NCBI GenBank assembly: GCA_905234275.1
Contig: CAJOHD010000002.1
Coordinates: 124,001 to 188,000 of the forward strand
Origin: an uncultured Bacteroidales bacterium
GTDB lineage: Bacteria; Bacteroidota; Bacteroidia; Bacteroidales; F082
Length of the DNA stretch: 64,000 bases
Reading direction: 5' to 3'
In this document: positions 18,333-25,486 of the stretch, in pieces
Layout of the letters: every line of letters begins with the position of its first letter
Position numbering within the stretch: the stretch's first letter is position 1
Position numbers and translations under genes: made by a program
Notes under the pieces: model-generated
The model's database searches: none
What the model saw: the letters and a program-made list of their open reading frames with translations, nothing else
Told to the model about the DNA's origin: nothing

Positions 18333-18349
18333 GCGCAATCTATTTGCGT
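18333..18349. promoter_or_regulatory. Shared inverted-repeat operator, site C (WYL gene)
   Basis: GCGCAA TCTAT TTGCGT. Its GCAA core (18335) is 21 bp from a GCAAA at 18314, the same spacing as sites A and B. Here that GCAAA belongs to a weaker -7 candidate; a perfect box lies at 18362-18370, in which case the site would fall in the early transcribed region and could act as a roadblock. Confidence 0.65.
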
Positions 18350-18361
18350 CGAAATTGAACT

Positions 18362-18370
18362 GCAAAGATA
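18362..18370 (-). promoter_or_regulatory. Candidate -7 promoter box of the WYL gene
   Basis: The minus strand reads TATCTTTGC, the perfect consensus, 75 bp before the WYL start and upstream of operator site C. Confidence 0.5.
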
Positions 18371-18430
18371 AATAATAGTGATCAAAAATCAAAATTAATT
18401 GCAATTAAAATTTTTCCAAAAAACATGTCG

Positions 18431-18458
18431 AGGTATAAATTTTTATACCTATATTTGC
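18431..18458 (+). promoter_or_regulatory. Palindromic operator and -7 box of the DUF4160/DUF2442 pair
   Basis: AGGTATAAA (18431-18439), two T, TTTATACCT (18442-18450) is a perfect 9-bp-arm palindrome. The -7 box TATATTTGC (18450-18458) begins on its last base. The DUF2442 protein ends in a helix-turn-helix, so autorepression here is a natural guess. Confidence 0.65.
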
Positions 18459-18473
18459 AAAAAATTTAGTTTT

Positions 18474-18707
18474 ATGCCAACATTAATGATATCTTTTGGA
18501 GTACGCTTTTTCTTCTATATGGATGAACATCAGCCGATTCACGTTCATGTGGATGGCAATGGGAAGAAAGCGAGAATTGTGCTTGAACCGACGGTTTGTT
18601 TGGATTATAATCACGGTTTCAAGGAACAGGAAATAAAGAAAATCCTTGACACTTGTGCGATTTATCGGGATGATTTTATTGAGGAATGGCACAAAAGGTT
18701 TGACTAA
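18474..18707 (+). CDS. DUF4160 family protein (putative toxin-antitoxin partner)
   Basis: 77 aa. The start MPTLMISFGVRFFFYMDEHQPIHVHVDG at 18474 is chosen because it matches the DUF4160 N-terminus and lies 15 bp after the -7 box; an upstream in-frame ATG at 18399 is before the promoter. The HQPIHVHV histidine cluster and the GFKEQEIKKILDTCAIYRDDFIEEWHK end are family hallmarks. DUF4160 commonly pairs with DUF2442, and the pair is thought to be a toxin-antitoxin-like module, though the biochemical activity is not established. Confidence 0.85.
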   Translation: MPTLMISFGVRFFFYMDEHQPIHVHVDGNGKKARIVLEPTVCLDYNHGFKEQEIKKILDTCAIYRDDFIEEWHKRFD

Positions 18708-18717
18708 TATAACCAAG

Positions 18718-19134
18718 ATGGAAAAAATAAAGAGCTTGTGGTTCGATGAGGATCGAATTTACATCAGAACGACCGAAAACCGTGTATTGAGCCGCCCGCT
18801 CGAGGCGTATATCGAGTTGCAAGAGGCTTCCGCGGAAGAGCGGAACGACTTCGTTATTGATAAAGACGGCGTTTCAATCCGTTGGGAGAAATTGGATGCC
18901 GACATGCACATCTCGAGTTTCTACGAAACGACGGAGCCGAATTATCGTAACGAAGTAGCTGAGATGTTCAACCGTTTTCCATGGCTGAACGTTTCTGAGG
19001 TCGCCAACGCCATCGGCATCAACAAAAGCCTATTGGCACGCTATATTTATGGTATCTCCAAACCCAGCGAGCAACGCCTGGATCAGATCCGTAAGGCATT
19101 ACATGAAATGGGAAAGGAGCTGCAGACGGCGTGA
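18718..19134 (+). CDS. DUF2442 domain protein with C-terminal HTH
   Basis: 138 aa; start MEKIKSLWFDEDRIYIRTTENRVLSRPLEAYIEL at 18718, 10 bp after the DUF4160 stop. Residues 1-75 are the DUF2442 domain (ending GVSIRWEKLDADMHISSFY). Residues 90-138 contain a lambda-repressor-like helix-turn-helix (FPWLNVSEVANAIGINKSLLARYIYGISKPSEQRLDQI). The HTH makes it the probable antitoxin/repressor of the pair, acting on the palindrome at 18431-18450. Confidence 0.85.
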   Translation: MEKIKSLWFDEDRIYIRTTENRVLSRPLEAYIELQEASAEERNDFVIDKDGVSIRWEKLDADMHISSFYETTEPNYRNEVAEMFNRFPWLNVSEVANAIGINKSLLARYIYGISKPSEQRLDQIRKALHEMGKELQTA

Positions 19135-19192
19135 TTTTGCGCTCCATACAACAAAAATTCATATCTTACCTCGGAAACATTTAGACCACCTA

Positions 19193-19838
19193 TTACAACT
19201 GAAGTATCGGATTATTCTCTAAATTATCAATAATAGTTCGATAAAGCATTACATCATTTACTTTGGTAATTGAAGAAACTCTTCTGCCGCCGTCTTTTGA
19301 TGAGCCGCCGCAGTGAAATATCATCTCTTTTTTGGAGCCATAATCAATGAAAATATATCTGTCGTGATAGATTCCTCCTGTCCGTTAATAACAGATAATC
19401 GTTCTTGATGTTTGATTCGGTAAAATCTTTAACAACAACCGTCAGGTCAAATTGGACAATAAAGTCCTTCATTCGCTTGAAAAGCCTGATCAATTTTTTG
19501 CTTTGATCTACAGCGAGTTCGCCTTTAAGAACTGTCATAAGCATATAGATTCCTTGCTCGGTGAAAACATACGGAAGATACTGACGACCACCTCTCGTTT
19601 CAGGTTTTGAGGTCGAAATTTTCGACCTCAAAACATCATATTCGTTGGAAGTAAGTTGAAAACGCATATCTTCATCAAATCTCTCGATATTGTTTTTTAC
19701 TTGCTCATTAAATCGTTTCGTAGAATATCCATAAATATCTGCCAAGTCGGCATCAATCATCACTTGAACCCCTCTGATGATGTAAATCTTTGATTTTAAA
19801 TAATCTTCGTCATAAATTGACAATTCATTTGTTTTCAT
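19193..19838 (-). pseudogene. Frameshifted ORF6N-domain gene
   Basis: From MKTNELSIYDEDYLKSKIYIIRG at 19838, residues 12-110 are an ORF6N domain (VQVMIDADLADIYGYSTKRFNEQVKNNIERF, then RGGRQYLPYVFTEQGIYML). The frame ends at 19344 after a short foreign tail (DRRNLSRQIYFH). A neighbouring frame carries on with GIYHDRYIFIDYGSKKEMIF, then HCGGSSKDGGRR and IIDNLENNPILQL before a stop at 19193, which is the usual C-terminus of these proteins. So one base was lost or gained (or a short stretch deleted) near 19370-19400. ORF6N proteins are phage-associated DNA-binding regulators; this copy looks like a remnant. Confidence 0.7.
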
Positions 19839-19953
19839 ATTATACATTTTTAAATTTATTATACATTTCATTCCAAGTTCGTTTTTCAACGAATCTCATC
19901 TTTGATTAATAAATTTTACGATGCTTTTTGTTTTCTGATTCTGTAAATCGGTT

Positions 19954-19962
19954 GCAAATATA
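19954..19962 (-). promoter_or_regulatory. -7 promoter box of the ORF6N remnant
   Basis: The minus strand reads TATATTTGC, about 115 bp before the start at 19838. Confidence 0.4.
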
Positions 19963-20004
19963 CAAATAAAATTTCAATGGCATTTAATTTTGGCAAAAAA
20001 AACA

Positions 20005-20069
20005 TAGAGACGCCACACTGTGACGTCTCTACATTTATCTGTTATCTAGTATCTGTTATCTTTTATCTA
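20005..20069. repeat. TAGAGACG palindrome followed by AGATAACAG repeat
   Basis: 20005-20031 is a 27-bp palindrome (outer arms TAGAGACG / CGTCTCTA, one mismatch), a relative of the palindrome at 710-737. Next to it, 20034-20069 on the minus strand consists of AGATAACAG-type units, and the first of them contains the TAG stop codon of the M24 peptidase gene. Confidence 0.65.
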
Positions 20070-21488
20070 AAAAATCCCAGGAATTCTTATCCATTCGCGA
20101 GGTTCGGCGCAGGTCCTCTCGATGTCAGCGACGGTCTTCGGAATCGGTTTGCCCAAGATTCTGTTGCCTGTCTCGGTGATGAGGAGGTCGTCTTCGATGC
20201 GGATGCCGCCGAAGTCCTTGAATGACTCGAGTTTGTCGTAGTTGATGAAATCTTTATGTTTGCCTTCGGCTTTCCAGATGTCGATGAGGGTAGGGATGAA
20301 GTAGCATCCTGGCTCGTCGGTGACCACGAAGCCTGGTTTCAGCACCTTGCCGCAGCGGAGGCAGCTGAAGCCCTGCTGTGTCGAGCGCGGAGTCTCTTTG
20401 TTATATCCAACGTTGGTCTCGCCGAGGCCTTCCATGTCGTGCACGTCCATGCCCAGCATGTGGCCGAGGCCGTGAGGCTGGAACAGGAAATGTGCGCCGG
20501 CTGCCAATGCGTCGTCAACGTTGCCTTTCATAAGGCCGATGCCTTGCAAGCCTTCGATGAGCGTGCGGGCTGCGAGCTTATGCATCTCCATGTAGCGCAT
20601 GCCTGGCTTGGTCTGTTTCGCCACTTCCATATTAGCTTTCAACACGATTTCATAAACATCGCGCTGGCGTGCGTTGAACTTGCCGCCGACAGGTGTGGTA
20701 CGTGTGAAGTCGCTGTCGAGATAGTTTTCTGTCTCAGCTCCGCAGTCGCAAACCATCATACGGCCTTCTTTCAAAACATTGCCGTGATAGTGGTTGTGCA
20801 GAGTCTGACCGTCCATGCTCACGATGTTAGGGAACGAGATAGTTCCGCCTCTTGCGATGGCGATGCCTTCGATGGTGCCGCTGATCTCCTGCTCGATAAC
20901 GCCCGGCTTACACATCTTCATAGCCGTGGTCTGCATGTAATATGCGGTGTCGGCAGCGAATTCCATCTCCTTGATCTCGATGTCGCTCTTGACTTCGCGT
21001 AAGCTCACGATAGCCTCGATGAGCAGCTGGCTCACGTAGTTTTTCACCTCGCTGGTGCAGATATCCATGAAGTTGGCAATCTTGATGGTCTGGTCGCCAC
21101 GATATGTCGGTGTGGTATGAATCATGCGGCCTTTCTCCATCGCCTCACGGATATATTCCGGGAAACGGTTGATGTCACGGCAGTCTTTGATGCCAATCTT
21201 GTCGCCCTGCTCCTGCAACGACGGCAGCGGACCGCACCAGATCACGTCGTCGATGGTGACTTCCTGTCCGAAGAGAATCTCCTCGCCGCTTTCGAAGTCG
21301 ATGACACCCACCAAATCAGGATGGTTCAACCCGAAGAAATATGCGAAGTTGCTGTCCTGACGGTAATGATAGGTGTTGTCAGGGTAGTTCATCGATGCCT
21401 CGTCGTTGGCGACGAAGAACGCGATGCCTTTATTCATCAGCTTTTTCAGGGCTGCTCTGTTTCTTACATAAAATTCTTTTGTAAACAT
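20067..21488 (-). CDS. M24 family aminopeptidase P-type metallopeptidase
   Basis: 473 aa, cytosolic (no signal peptide). An AMP_N domain fills residues 1-130 (FYVRNRAALKKLM, HYRQDSNFAYFFGLNHPDLVGVID). The pita-bread catalytic domain has all metal ligands: Asp248 and Asp260 region (CDCGAETENYLDSDFTRT), His343 (HGLGHMLGMDVHD), Glu391 (TDEPGCYF) and Glu431 (GGIRIEDDLLIT). Enzymes of this type remove N-terminal residues that precede proline. A second M24 paralogue is at 22808-24091. The stop codon lies in a dispersed repeat. Confidence 0.92.
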   Translation of the reverse strand: MFTKEFYVRNRAALKKLMNKGIAFFVANDEASMNYPDNTYHYRQDSNFAYFFGLNHPDLVGVIDFESGEEILFGQEVTIDDVIWCGPLPSLQEQGDKIGIKDCRDINRFPEYIREAMEKGRMIHTTPTYRGDQTIKIANFMDICTSEVKNYVSQLLIEAIVSLREVKSDIEIKEMEFAADTAYYMQTTAMKMCKPGVIEQEISGTIEGIAIARGGTISFPNIVSMDGQTLHNHYHGNVLKEGRMMVCDCGAETENYLDSDFTRTTPVGGKFNARQRDVYEIVLKANMEVAKQTKPGMRYMEMHKLAARTLIEGLQGIGLMKGNVDDALAAGAHFLFQPHGLGHMLGMDVHDMEGLGETNVGYNKETPRSTQQGFSCLRCGKVLKPGFVVTDEPGCYFIPTLIDIWKAEGKHKDFINYDKLESFKDFGGIRIEDDLLITETGNRILGKPIPKTVADIERTCAEPREWIRIPGIF

Positions 21489-21506
21489 AGTCGTATATTT
21501 TTAATT

Positions 21507-21986
21507 CTAATATTCGATTTTATCAGTCTTTTCAGACCACATACGGAATGAGCGCAGTGCCTCGTCGCGCAGCAGCGGAATCAACGGGACGGTGCGTTTT
21601 TCGATAGGACGGTCGAGTTCTTCATAGATGAAGTCGTCGGCAAAGTCGATGTCGCGTGCGTCTTTGCGGTTGTTACCGTAGAAAATTCTGCTGATGCGTG
21701 CCCAATAAATTGCTCCAAGGCACATCGGACACGGCTCGCAGGATGTATAGATGGTGCATCCCGAGAGGTCGAAGGTGCCGAGTTTGTGGCAAGCTCTGCG
21801 GATGGTGTTAACCTCAGCGTGTGCCGTTGGGTCGTTGTCGAGGGTCACAGAGTTGGAGTTGCCAGCGATGATCTCACCGTCTTTCACGATGACAGCTCCG
21901 AAAGGACCTCCGCCATGGGCAACACTCTCATCGGCAAGACGAATAGCCTCGCGCATGAACTCCTTATCTTTTTCTGTAATTTCCAT
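21507..21986 (-). CDS. Guanine/nucleobase deaminase of the tRNA-A34/CMP deaminase fold
   Basis: 159 aa from MEITEKDKEFMREAIRLADESVAHGGGPFGAVIV at 21986; the ATG at 22016 lies inside the upstream gene. The zinc site is complete: the HAE motif in PTAHAEVNTIRRA and the PCxxC motif in YTSCEPCPMCLGAIYWAR. The C-terminal YGNNRKDARDIDFADDFIYEEL matches bacterial guanine deaminases (GuaD) rather than TadA, so conversion of guanine to xanthine is the best guess. It begins 2 bp after the DUF5020 stop. Confidence 0.85.
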   Translation of the reverse strand: MEITEKDKEFMREAIRLADESVAHGGGPFGAVIVKDGEIIAGNSNSVTLDNDPTAHAEVNTIRRACHKLGTFDLSGCTIYTSCEPCPMCLGAIYWARISRIFYGNNRKDARDIDFADDFIYEELDRPIEKRTVPLIPLLRDEALRSFRMWSEKTDKIEY

Positions 21987-21988
21987 AG

Positions 21989-22753
21989 TTAGAAGATCCA
22001 TTTCAAACCAAGGCATGGCGACACGTTGAAGCCTTTGTTGTCAACGTATTCTTTACGCCAAGCACCTGCGAAGTTGTAAGCCAACTCGACTTCACCGCCT
22101 ATATGGAGGTTAGGGCAGTTGAAGAACTGACCGATTTGGTACCAGATCTGTGGCTCGCTGATGAATACGCAGCTTGTCTCGTCAAATGTCGGGTTGCCGT
22201 TGGCATCGAGCACTGGATTGCCGTTAGCGTCAACGATGGCATTCCATTGCAGTGTCTCCCACCAGAAATCGGCGAAGCCGGAGAAGAAGAGACCTTTCAC
22301 GCCGAACAAGTCGTCAATACCCCAGACGATGGTGAACTGTAACGGAGCATCTTGGTGTGCTTTGGCGATGGTCTTGTACAACACTTCAACTGTCAATCTG
22401 TACTTGAAATCTTTTGAATGCAGGAACCATTCGGCACCGAAGAGCCATGCGTTGTTGGCAAACTGACCGCCGTTCCACTCGACGTGGGCGCTGAATGGAC
22501 TCATCTTGGTGTTCTGCCAGAAGTTAAGACCACGGGCGATTTCTGTGTAGTAACCTGTTGGACCGTTGGTGTTGTTCGGGTGATAGATATCGGTGAAGAA
22601 GAATGTGCTTCCCCAGTTGTCAGGCTGGAACATTTCCAAGGTTGTGGTCAAGTGTTCACGGTTGAAATCGTACTGTTCCTGAATGTTTGTCTGCGCTTTT
22701 GCGCCAAATGCCATTAAGATGATGGCAGCTAGTGTGATAAATAATTTTTTCAT
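21989..22753 (-). CDS. DUF5020 outer-membrane barrel protein
   Basis: 254 aa. Signal peptide MKKLFITLAAIILMAFGAKAQ, then alternating aromatic strands (WGSTFFFTDIY, GYYTEIARGLNFWQ, AHVEWNGGQFANNAWLFGAEWFL) ending in SPCLGLKWIF with a terminal Phe, as expected for an outer-membrane barrel. The overall pattern is like Tsx-type nucleoside channels. Its 2-bp spacing to a nucleobase deaminase gene fits a role in nucleoside or base uptake, but this is inference. Confidence 0.7.
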   Translation of the reverse strand: MKKLFITLAAIILMAFGAKAQTNIQEQYDFNREHLTTTLEMFQPDNWGSTFFFTDIYHPNNTNGPTGYYTEIARGLNFWQNTKMSPFSAHVEWNGGQFANNAWLFGAEWFLHSKDFKYRLTVEVLYKTIAKAHQDAPLQFTIVWGIDDLFGVKGLFFSGFADFWWETLQWNAIVDANGNPVLDANGNPTFDETSCVFISEPQIWYQIGQFFNCPNLHIGGEVELAYNFAGAWRKEYVDNKGFNVSPCLGLKWIF

Positions 22754-22790
22754 GATAATATTTTTATTGAATTTGTTTACTTTTTTGTTT

Positions 22791-22828
22791 GAGATTTCTC
22801 CATTTCGCTACGCTTCAGTCGAAATGAC
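22791..22828. repeat. GTCATTyCGA dispersed repeat (copy 2), forms the end of an M24 gene
   Basis: 38 bp reading GAGATTTCTCCATTTCG...GTCGAAATGAC on the plus strand. On the minus strand it is translated as the last residues (VISTEA) and stop codon of the M24 peptidase gene. Confidence 0.8.
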
Positions 22829-24091
22829 GTCGGGCTCTATTGCTAAATCGCCGAAAAGGTTAACCGGTTCACCGTCGGTAATCAGGATGTCGTCTTCGAG
22901 CCTGATGCCGATGCCTTCCTCGCGGATGTAAAGCCCCGGCTCGCACGTGAGAACCATATTAGGTGCAAACGGTTCGTATATGTCGAGGTTGTCGTGGCAG
23001 TCGAGACCGACATGGTGCGACACGCCGTGCATCAGATATTTTCTGTATAACGGATTCGCAGGGTCTTGATTGTCAACGTCTTGCTGCGTGAAGAGACCGA
23101 GTTTTATCATCTCTTTCTCCATCAGCTGATAGGTCGTCTGGTTGATTTTGTCGATGGTGCCACCGACCTTATATAGTTTCGTAATCTCTTTTTTCACTCT
23201 CAAAACGGCTTCGTAGCATTCTCTCTGACGTGGCGTGAACTTGCCGTTAATCGGGATGGTTCTGCTCAAATCGGAGGCGTAGTTTTGATACTCACAGCCC
23301 ATATCGAAAAGCAGTAACTCGTTGTCGTTCAATATGCTATCGTTTTTCGAATAATGCAGACAGCAGGCGTTTTTGCCGCCGGCGACGATAGGGTGGAAGG
23401 CGTGACCCGAGGCGTTGTTCATCTTGAAGATGTATTCCATCTCGGCTTGCATCTCGTATTCGTAACGACCAGGTTTTACTGTCTTCATGCAATGCAAAAA
23501 CGCTTTTCCGGTGATGTCGCAGGCGTGTTTGATAATCTCAATTTCTTCTGGAGATTTAATCTTGCGAAGTTTATTGAGAATCGGAGCCGAGCGGTCGAAG
23601 GTGTGAAGAGGATACTGCTCTTTTATCTCCTTTACGAAACGCTCTTGAATGGTGACCACTTTCGTCTCAAAACGCGAATATTCGTACAAGTTCAGATATA
23701 CCTTTGAACTGCTGAGTATCAATTCTTTAAGTACGTCGTTGAAGCTGTCGGCGTACATCACGTTTTCGCATCCTGAAATCTCTTTTGCCTGTTTTGCGTC
23801 GAGCATCTCGCCTCGCCAGATGGCTTTCATCTCGCTGTAAGGCTCGATGAACAATATCTCACGCATCTCGGGTTTCGGATGGTCGGGATATAATATAAGG
23901 TAAGCCCCTTCGCGGTCGATTCCGGTGAGGTAGAAGAAATCGGAATTCTGACGGAAAGGGTAACACTGGTCGCCGTTGCGAGGCATCTCCTCGTTGGCTG
24001 TGAATACAGCAAGAGCGCCTTTTGACATCATCGAGGCAAAATTCCTGCGGTTTCTGACAAAAAGCGCACTTGGTAGGCTTGTTGCTGACAT
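22808..24091 (-). CDS. Xaa-Pro aminopeptidase (M24B), PepP-like
   Basis: 427 aa. AMP_N domain in residues 1-130 (LFVRNRRNFASMMSKGALAVF, YPFRQNSDFFYLTGIDREGAYL). Catalytic ligands are all present: LLFDMGCEYQNYASDLSRT (two Asp), HGVSHHVGLDCHD (His), LTCEPGLYI (Glu), GIRLEDDILIT (Glu). It resembles PepP more closely than the paralogue at 20067. The last residues, VISTEA plus stop, are encoded by a dispersed repeat, so the ancestral C-terminus was probably slightly different. It starts 1 bp after the stop of the barrel gene upstream, so the two are probably co-transcribed. Confidence 0.92.
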   Translation of the reverse strand: MSATSLPSALFVRNRRNFASMMSKGALAVFTANEEMPRNGDQCYPFRQNSDFFYLTGIDREGAYLILYPDHPKPEMREILFIEPYSEMKAIWRGEMLDAKQAKEISGCENVMYADSFNDVLKELILSSSKVYLNLYEYSRFETKVVTIQERFVKEIKEQYPLHTFDRSAPILNKLRKIKSPEEIEIIKHACDITGKAFLHCMKTVKPGRYEYEMQAEMEYIFKMNNASGHAFHPIVAGGKNACCLHYSKNDSILNDNELLLFDMGCEYQNYASDLSRTIPINGKFTPRQRECYEAVLRVKKEITKLYKVGGTIDKINQTTYQLMEKEMIKLGLFTQQDVDNQDPANPLYRKYLMHGVSHHVGLDCHDNLDIYEPFAPNMVLTCEPGLYIREEGIGIRLEDDILITDGEPVNLFGDLAIEPDVISTEA

Positions 24092-24092
24092 C

Positions 24093-24776
24093 TTATAAGA
24101 ACTTGAGACCTAATGTGATGGTGAACACGTTCTGTTTTGTCTTGTCAAGATGGATGGTGCCACTCGATTGACCGAAGCTCCAGTTTACGTCGTCTGATTT
24201 GAAGAAACTGGAGAGACCGAAGCTATAGTTGACGTCGAGAGTGAGTTTCCATACGTCAAGACCGACGTTGAGAGCTGCACCCCATGTCATACCTTTGGCA
24301 TCAAGGTTTTTGAAATCAACACTTTGTGTATTACCGTCGGAATCGACATCCTGCTTTTGGCTCAGCACGAAATACATGACAGGACCAACATTGGCTCTCA
24401 ATTTGAGAAGACCACCGTCAATCTGATAACCCAAGAAAATTGGAAGTGCCAGGTTCTGCTGTGTCAAAGTGAGTGAAGGGTTTAAGTCGACATTAACACC
24501 TTGGTTGACATTGACCGATGGATCGATGTCGAAATTAAACACCTGACCGCTCTTGAACCATAACAATTCTGGCTGGATAATGAAGTTGCTGATAGTGATT
24601 CTTCCGAAAACACCAGCTGTGAAGTGATCTGAAAAACCTTTCTTGATTTCAGCTTTTTCCAATGACAGTTTTGTTGTCTGATAACCGATTTTCGGTCCGA
24701 GGCAGAAACCGAAACCTTCAGCTCTTGCTACGTTAGCGAAGAGAACAACTGCTAAAACGAGTAATAATTTCTTCAT
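24093..24776 (-). CDS. Outer-membrane beta-barrel protein (PorT/OMP_b-brl type)
   Basis: 227 aa from MKKLLLVLAVVLFANVARAEGFGFCLGPKIGYQTTKL at 24776. The signal peptide and a promoter at 24820-24828 support this start over the ATG at 24977, which lies in the divergent gene. Repeated amphipathic strands (HFTAGVFGRITISNFIIQPELLWFKSG, LALPIFLGYQI, WGAALNVGLDVWKLTLDVNYSFGLSSFF) end in ITLGLKFL. No specific ligand can be named. It is followed at 1 bp by the M24 peptidase gene. Confidence 0.8.
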   Translation of the reverse strand: MKKLLLVLAVVLFANVARAEGFGFCLGPKIGYQTTKLSLEKAEIKKGFSDHFTAGVFGRITISNFIIQPELLWFKSGQVFNFDIDPSVNVNQGVNVDLNPSLTLTQQNLALPIFLGYQIDGGLLKLRANVGPVMYFVLSQKQDVDSDGNTQSVDFKNLDAKGMTWGAALNVGLDVWKLTLDVNYSFGLSSFFKSDDVNWSFGQSSGTIHLDKTKQNVFTITLGLKFL

Positions 24777-24812
24777 AAATGTAAATTTTTTAGTTTGTTC
24801 AAGATTTTTATT

Positions 24813-24828
24813 TATTTTTGCAAAGATA
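24813..24828. promoter_or_regulatory. Overlapping divergent -7 boxes
   Basis: TATTTTTGCAAAGATA holds a plus-strand box (TATTTTTGC, 24813-24821) and a minus-strand box (TATCTTTGC, 24828-24820) that share their GC. Polymerase can occupy only one at a time, so the two flanking barrel genes should be expressed in competition. Confidence 0.65.
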
Positions 24829-24856
24829 TTTAAAAAAATTAAATCATCAACAAAAT

Positions 24857-25486
24857 ATGAAAAAGAATTTTTACTTGTTGCTCTTCGTGATGCTGTTTTC
24901 TTTTGTCGCATCAGCGCAACGTTTTGAGTATCAATTGGGTTTGAAAGGCGGACTGGGAATCGGTTTTTTGGCTGCAAATGATGATGACATTGTCAGTAAA
25001 GACGACGGTTTTAACTATAAATTCGGTCTGACAGGCATATATTATTTCGGCGAAAATTACGGCTTCGTTTCAGGTTTTAATGTTATTGGCAACAAAATTT
25101 CTTATAAATATAAAATTATCGATTTTGTTGATCAGATTATGGTTGAAACGATTGAAGATCGAAATATCAACAACACATATTTTCAGATTCCGATCATGCT
25201 GAAGATGCGTACCGATCCGATTGGCGACAATGTGCGTATTTTCGGTGAGATCGGCTATGGTCTGAACATTCTTGCAGCCCAACGCGATAAAGGTGATTTC
25301 GACCATCCTTACCGTGACGTCTGCAGCTCACTGATAGTGCATCTCGGAGCGGAAATGGAGGTGCTTAACCGCAGCACTCTGCAGTTTATGATTGCATACG
25401 ACGATTTCTTTTCAAACATGATGTCGAAAGGCAATAACAAGATGACTGTGAGAGACTTGTGTTTGGAAATTGGATTTTTATTCTGA
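24857..25486 (+). CDS. Outer-membrane beta-barrel protein (porin family)
   Basis: 209 aa from MKKNFYLLLFVMLFSFVASAQRFEYQLGLKGGLGIGF at 24857, with a clear signal peptide ending at SAQ. The strands FGLTGIYYFGENYGFVSGFNVIGNKISYKY, YFQIPIMLKMR, RIFGEIGYGLNILAAQ and VRDLCLEIGFLF (terminal Phe) are those of an 8-strand OMP_b-brl_2 type barrel. It is divergent from a similar barrel gene. Its stop overlaps the start of the nitrilase-fold gene (TGATG), which implies coupled translation. Confidence 0.78.
   Translation: MKKNFYLLLFVMLFSFVASAQRFEYQLGLKGGLGIGFLAANDDDIVSKDDGFNYKFGLTGIYYFGENYGFVSGFNVIGNKISYKYKIIDFVDQIMVETIEDRNINNTYFQIPIMLKMRTDPIGDNVRIFGEIGYGLNILAAQRDKGDFDHPYRDVCSSLIVHLGAEMEVLNRSTLQFMIAYDDFFSNMMSKGNNKMTVRDLCLEIGFLF

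Noticed and set aside
20256..21002. 248-codon frame opposite the M24 peptidase gene
   Set aside because: Cys/His/Ala-rich translation without domains, antisense to a gene with a complete active site.
24777..24977. Longer N-terminus for the leftward barrel protein
   Set aside because: It would remove the signal peptide from the N-terminus, cross the promoter boxes and run into the divergent gene.
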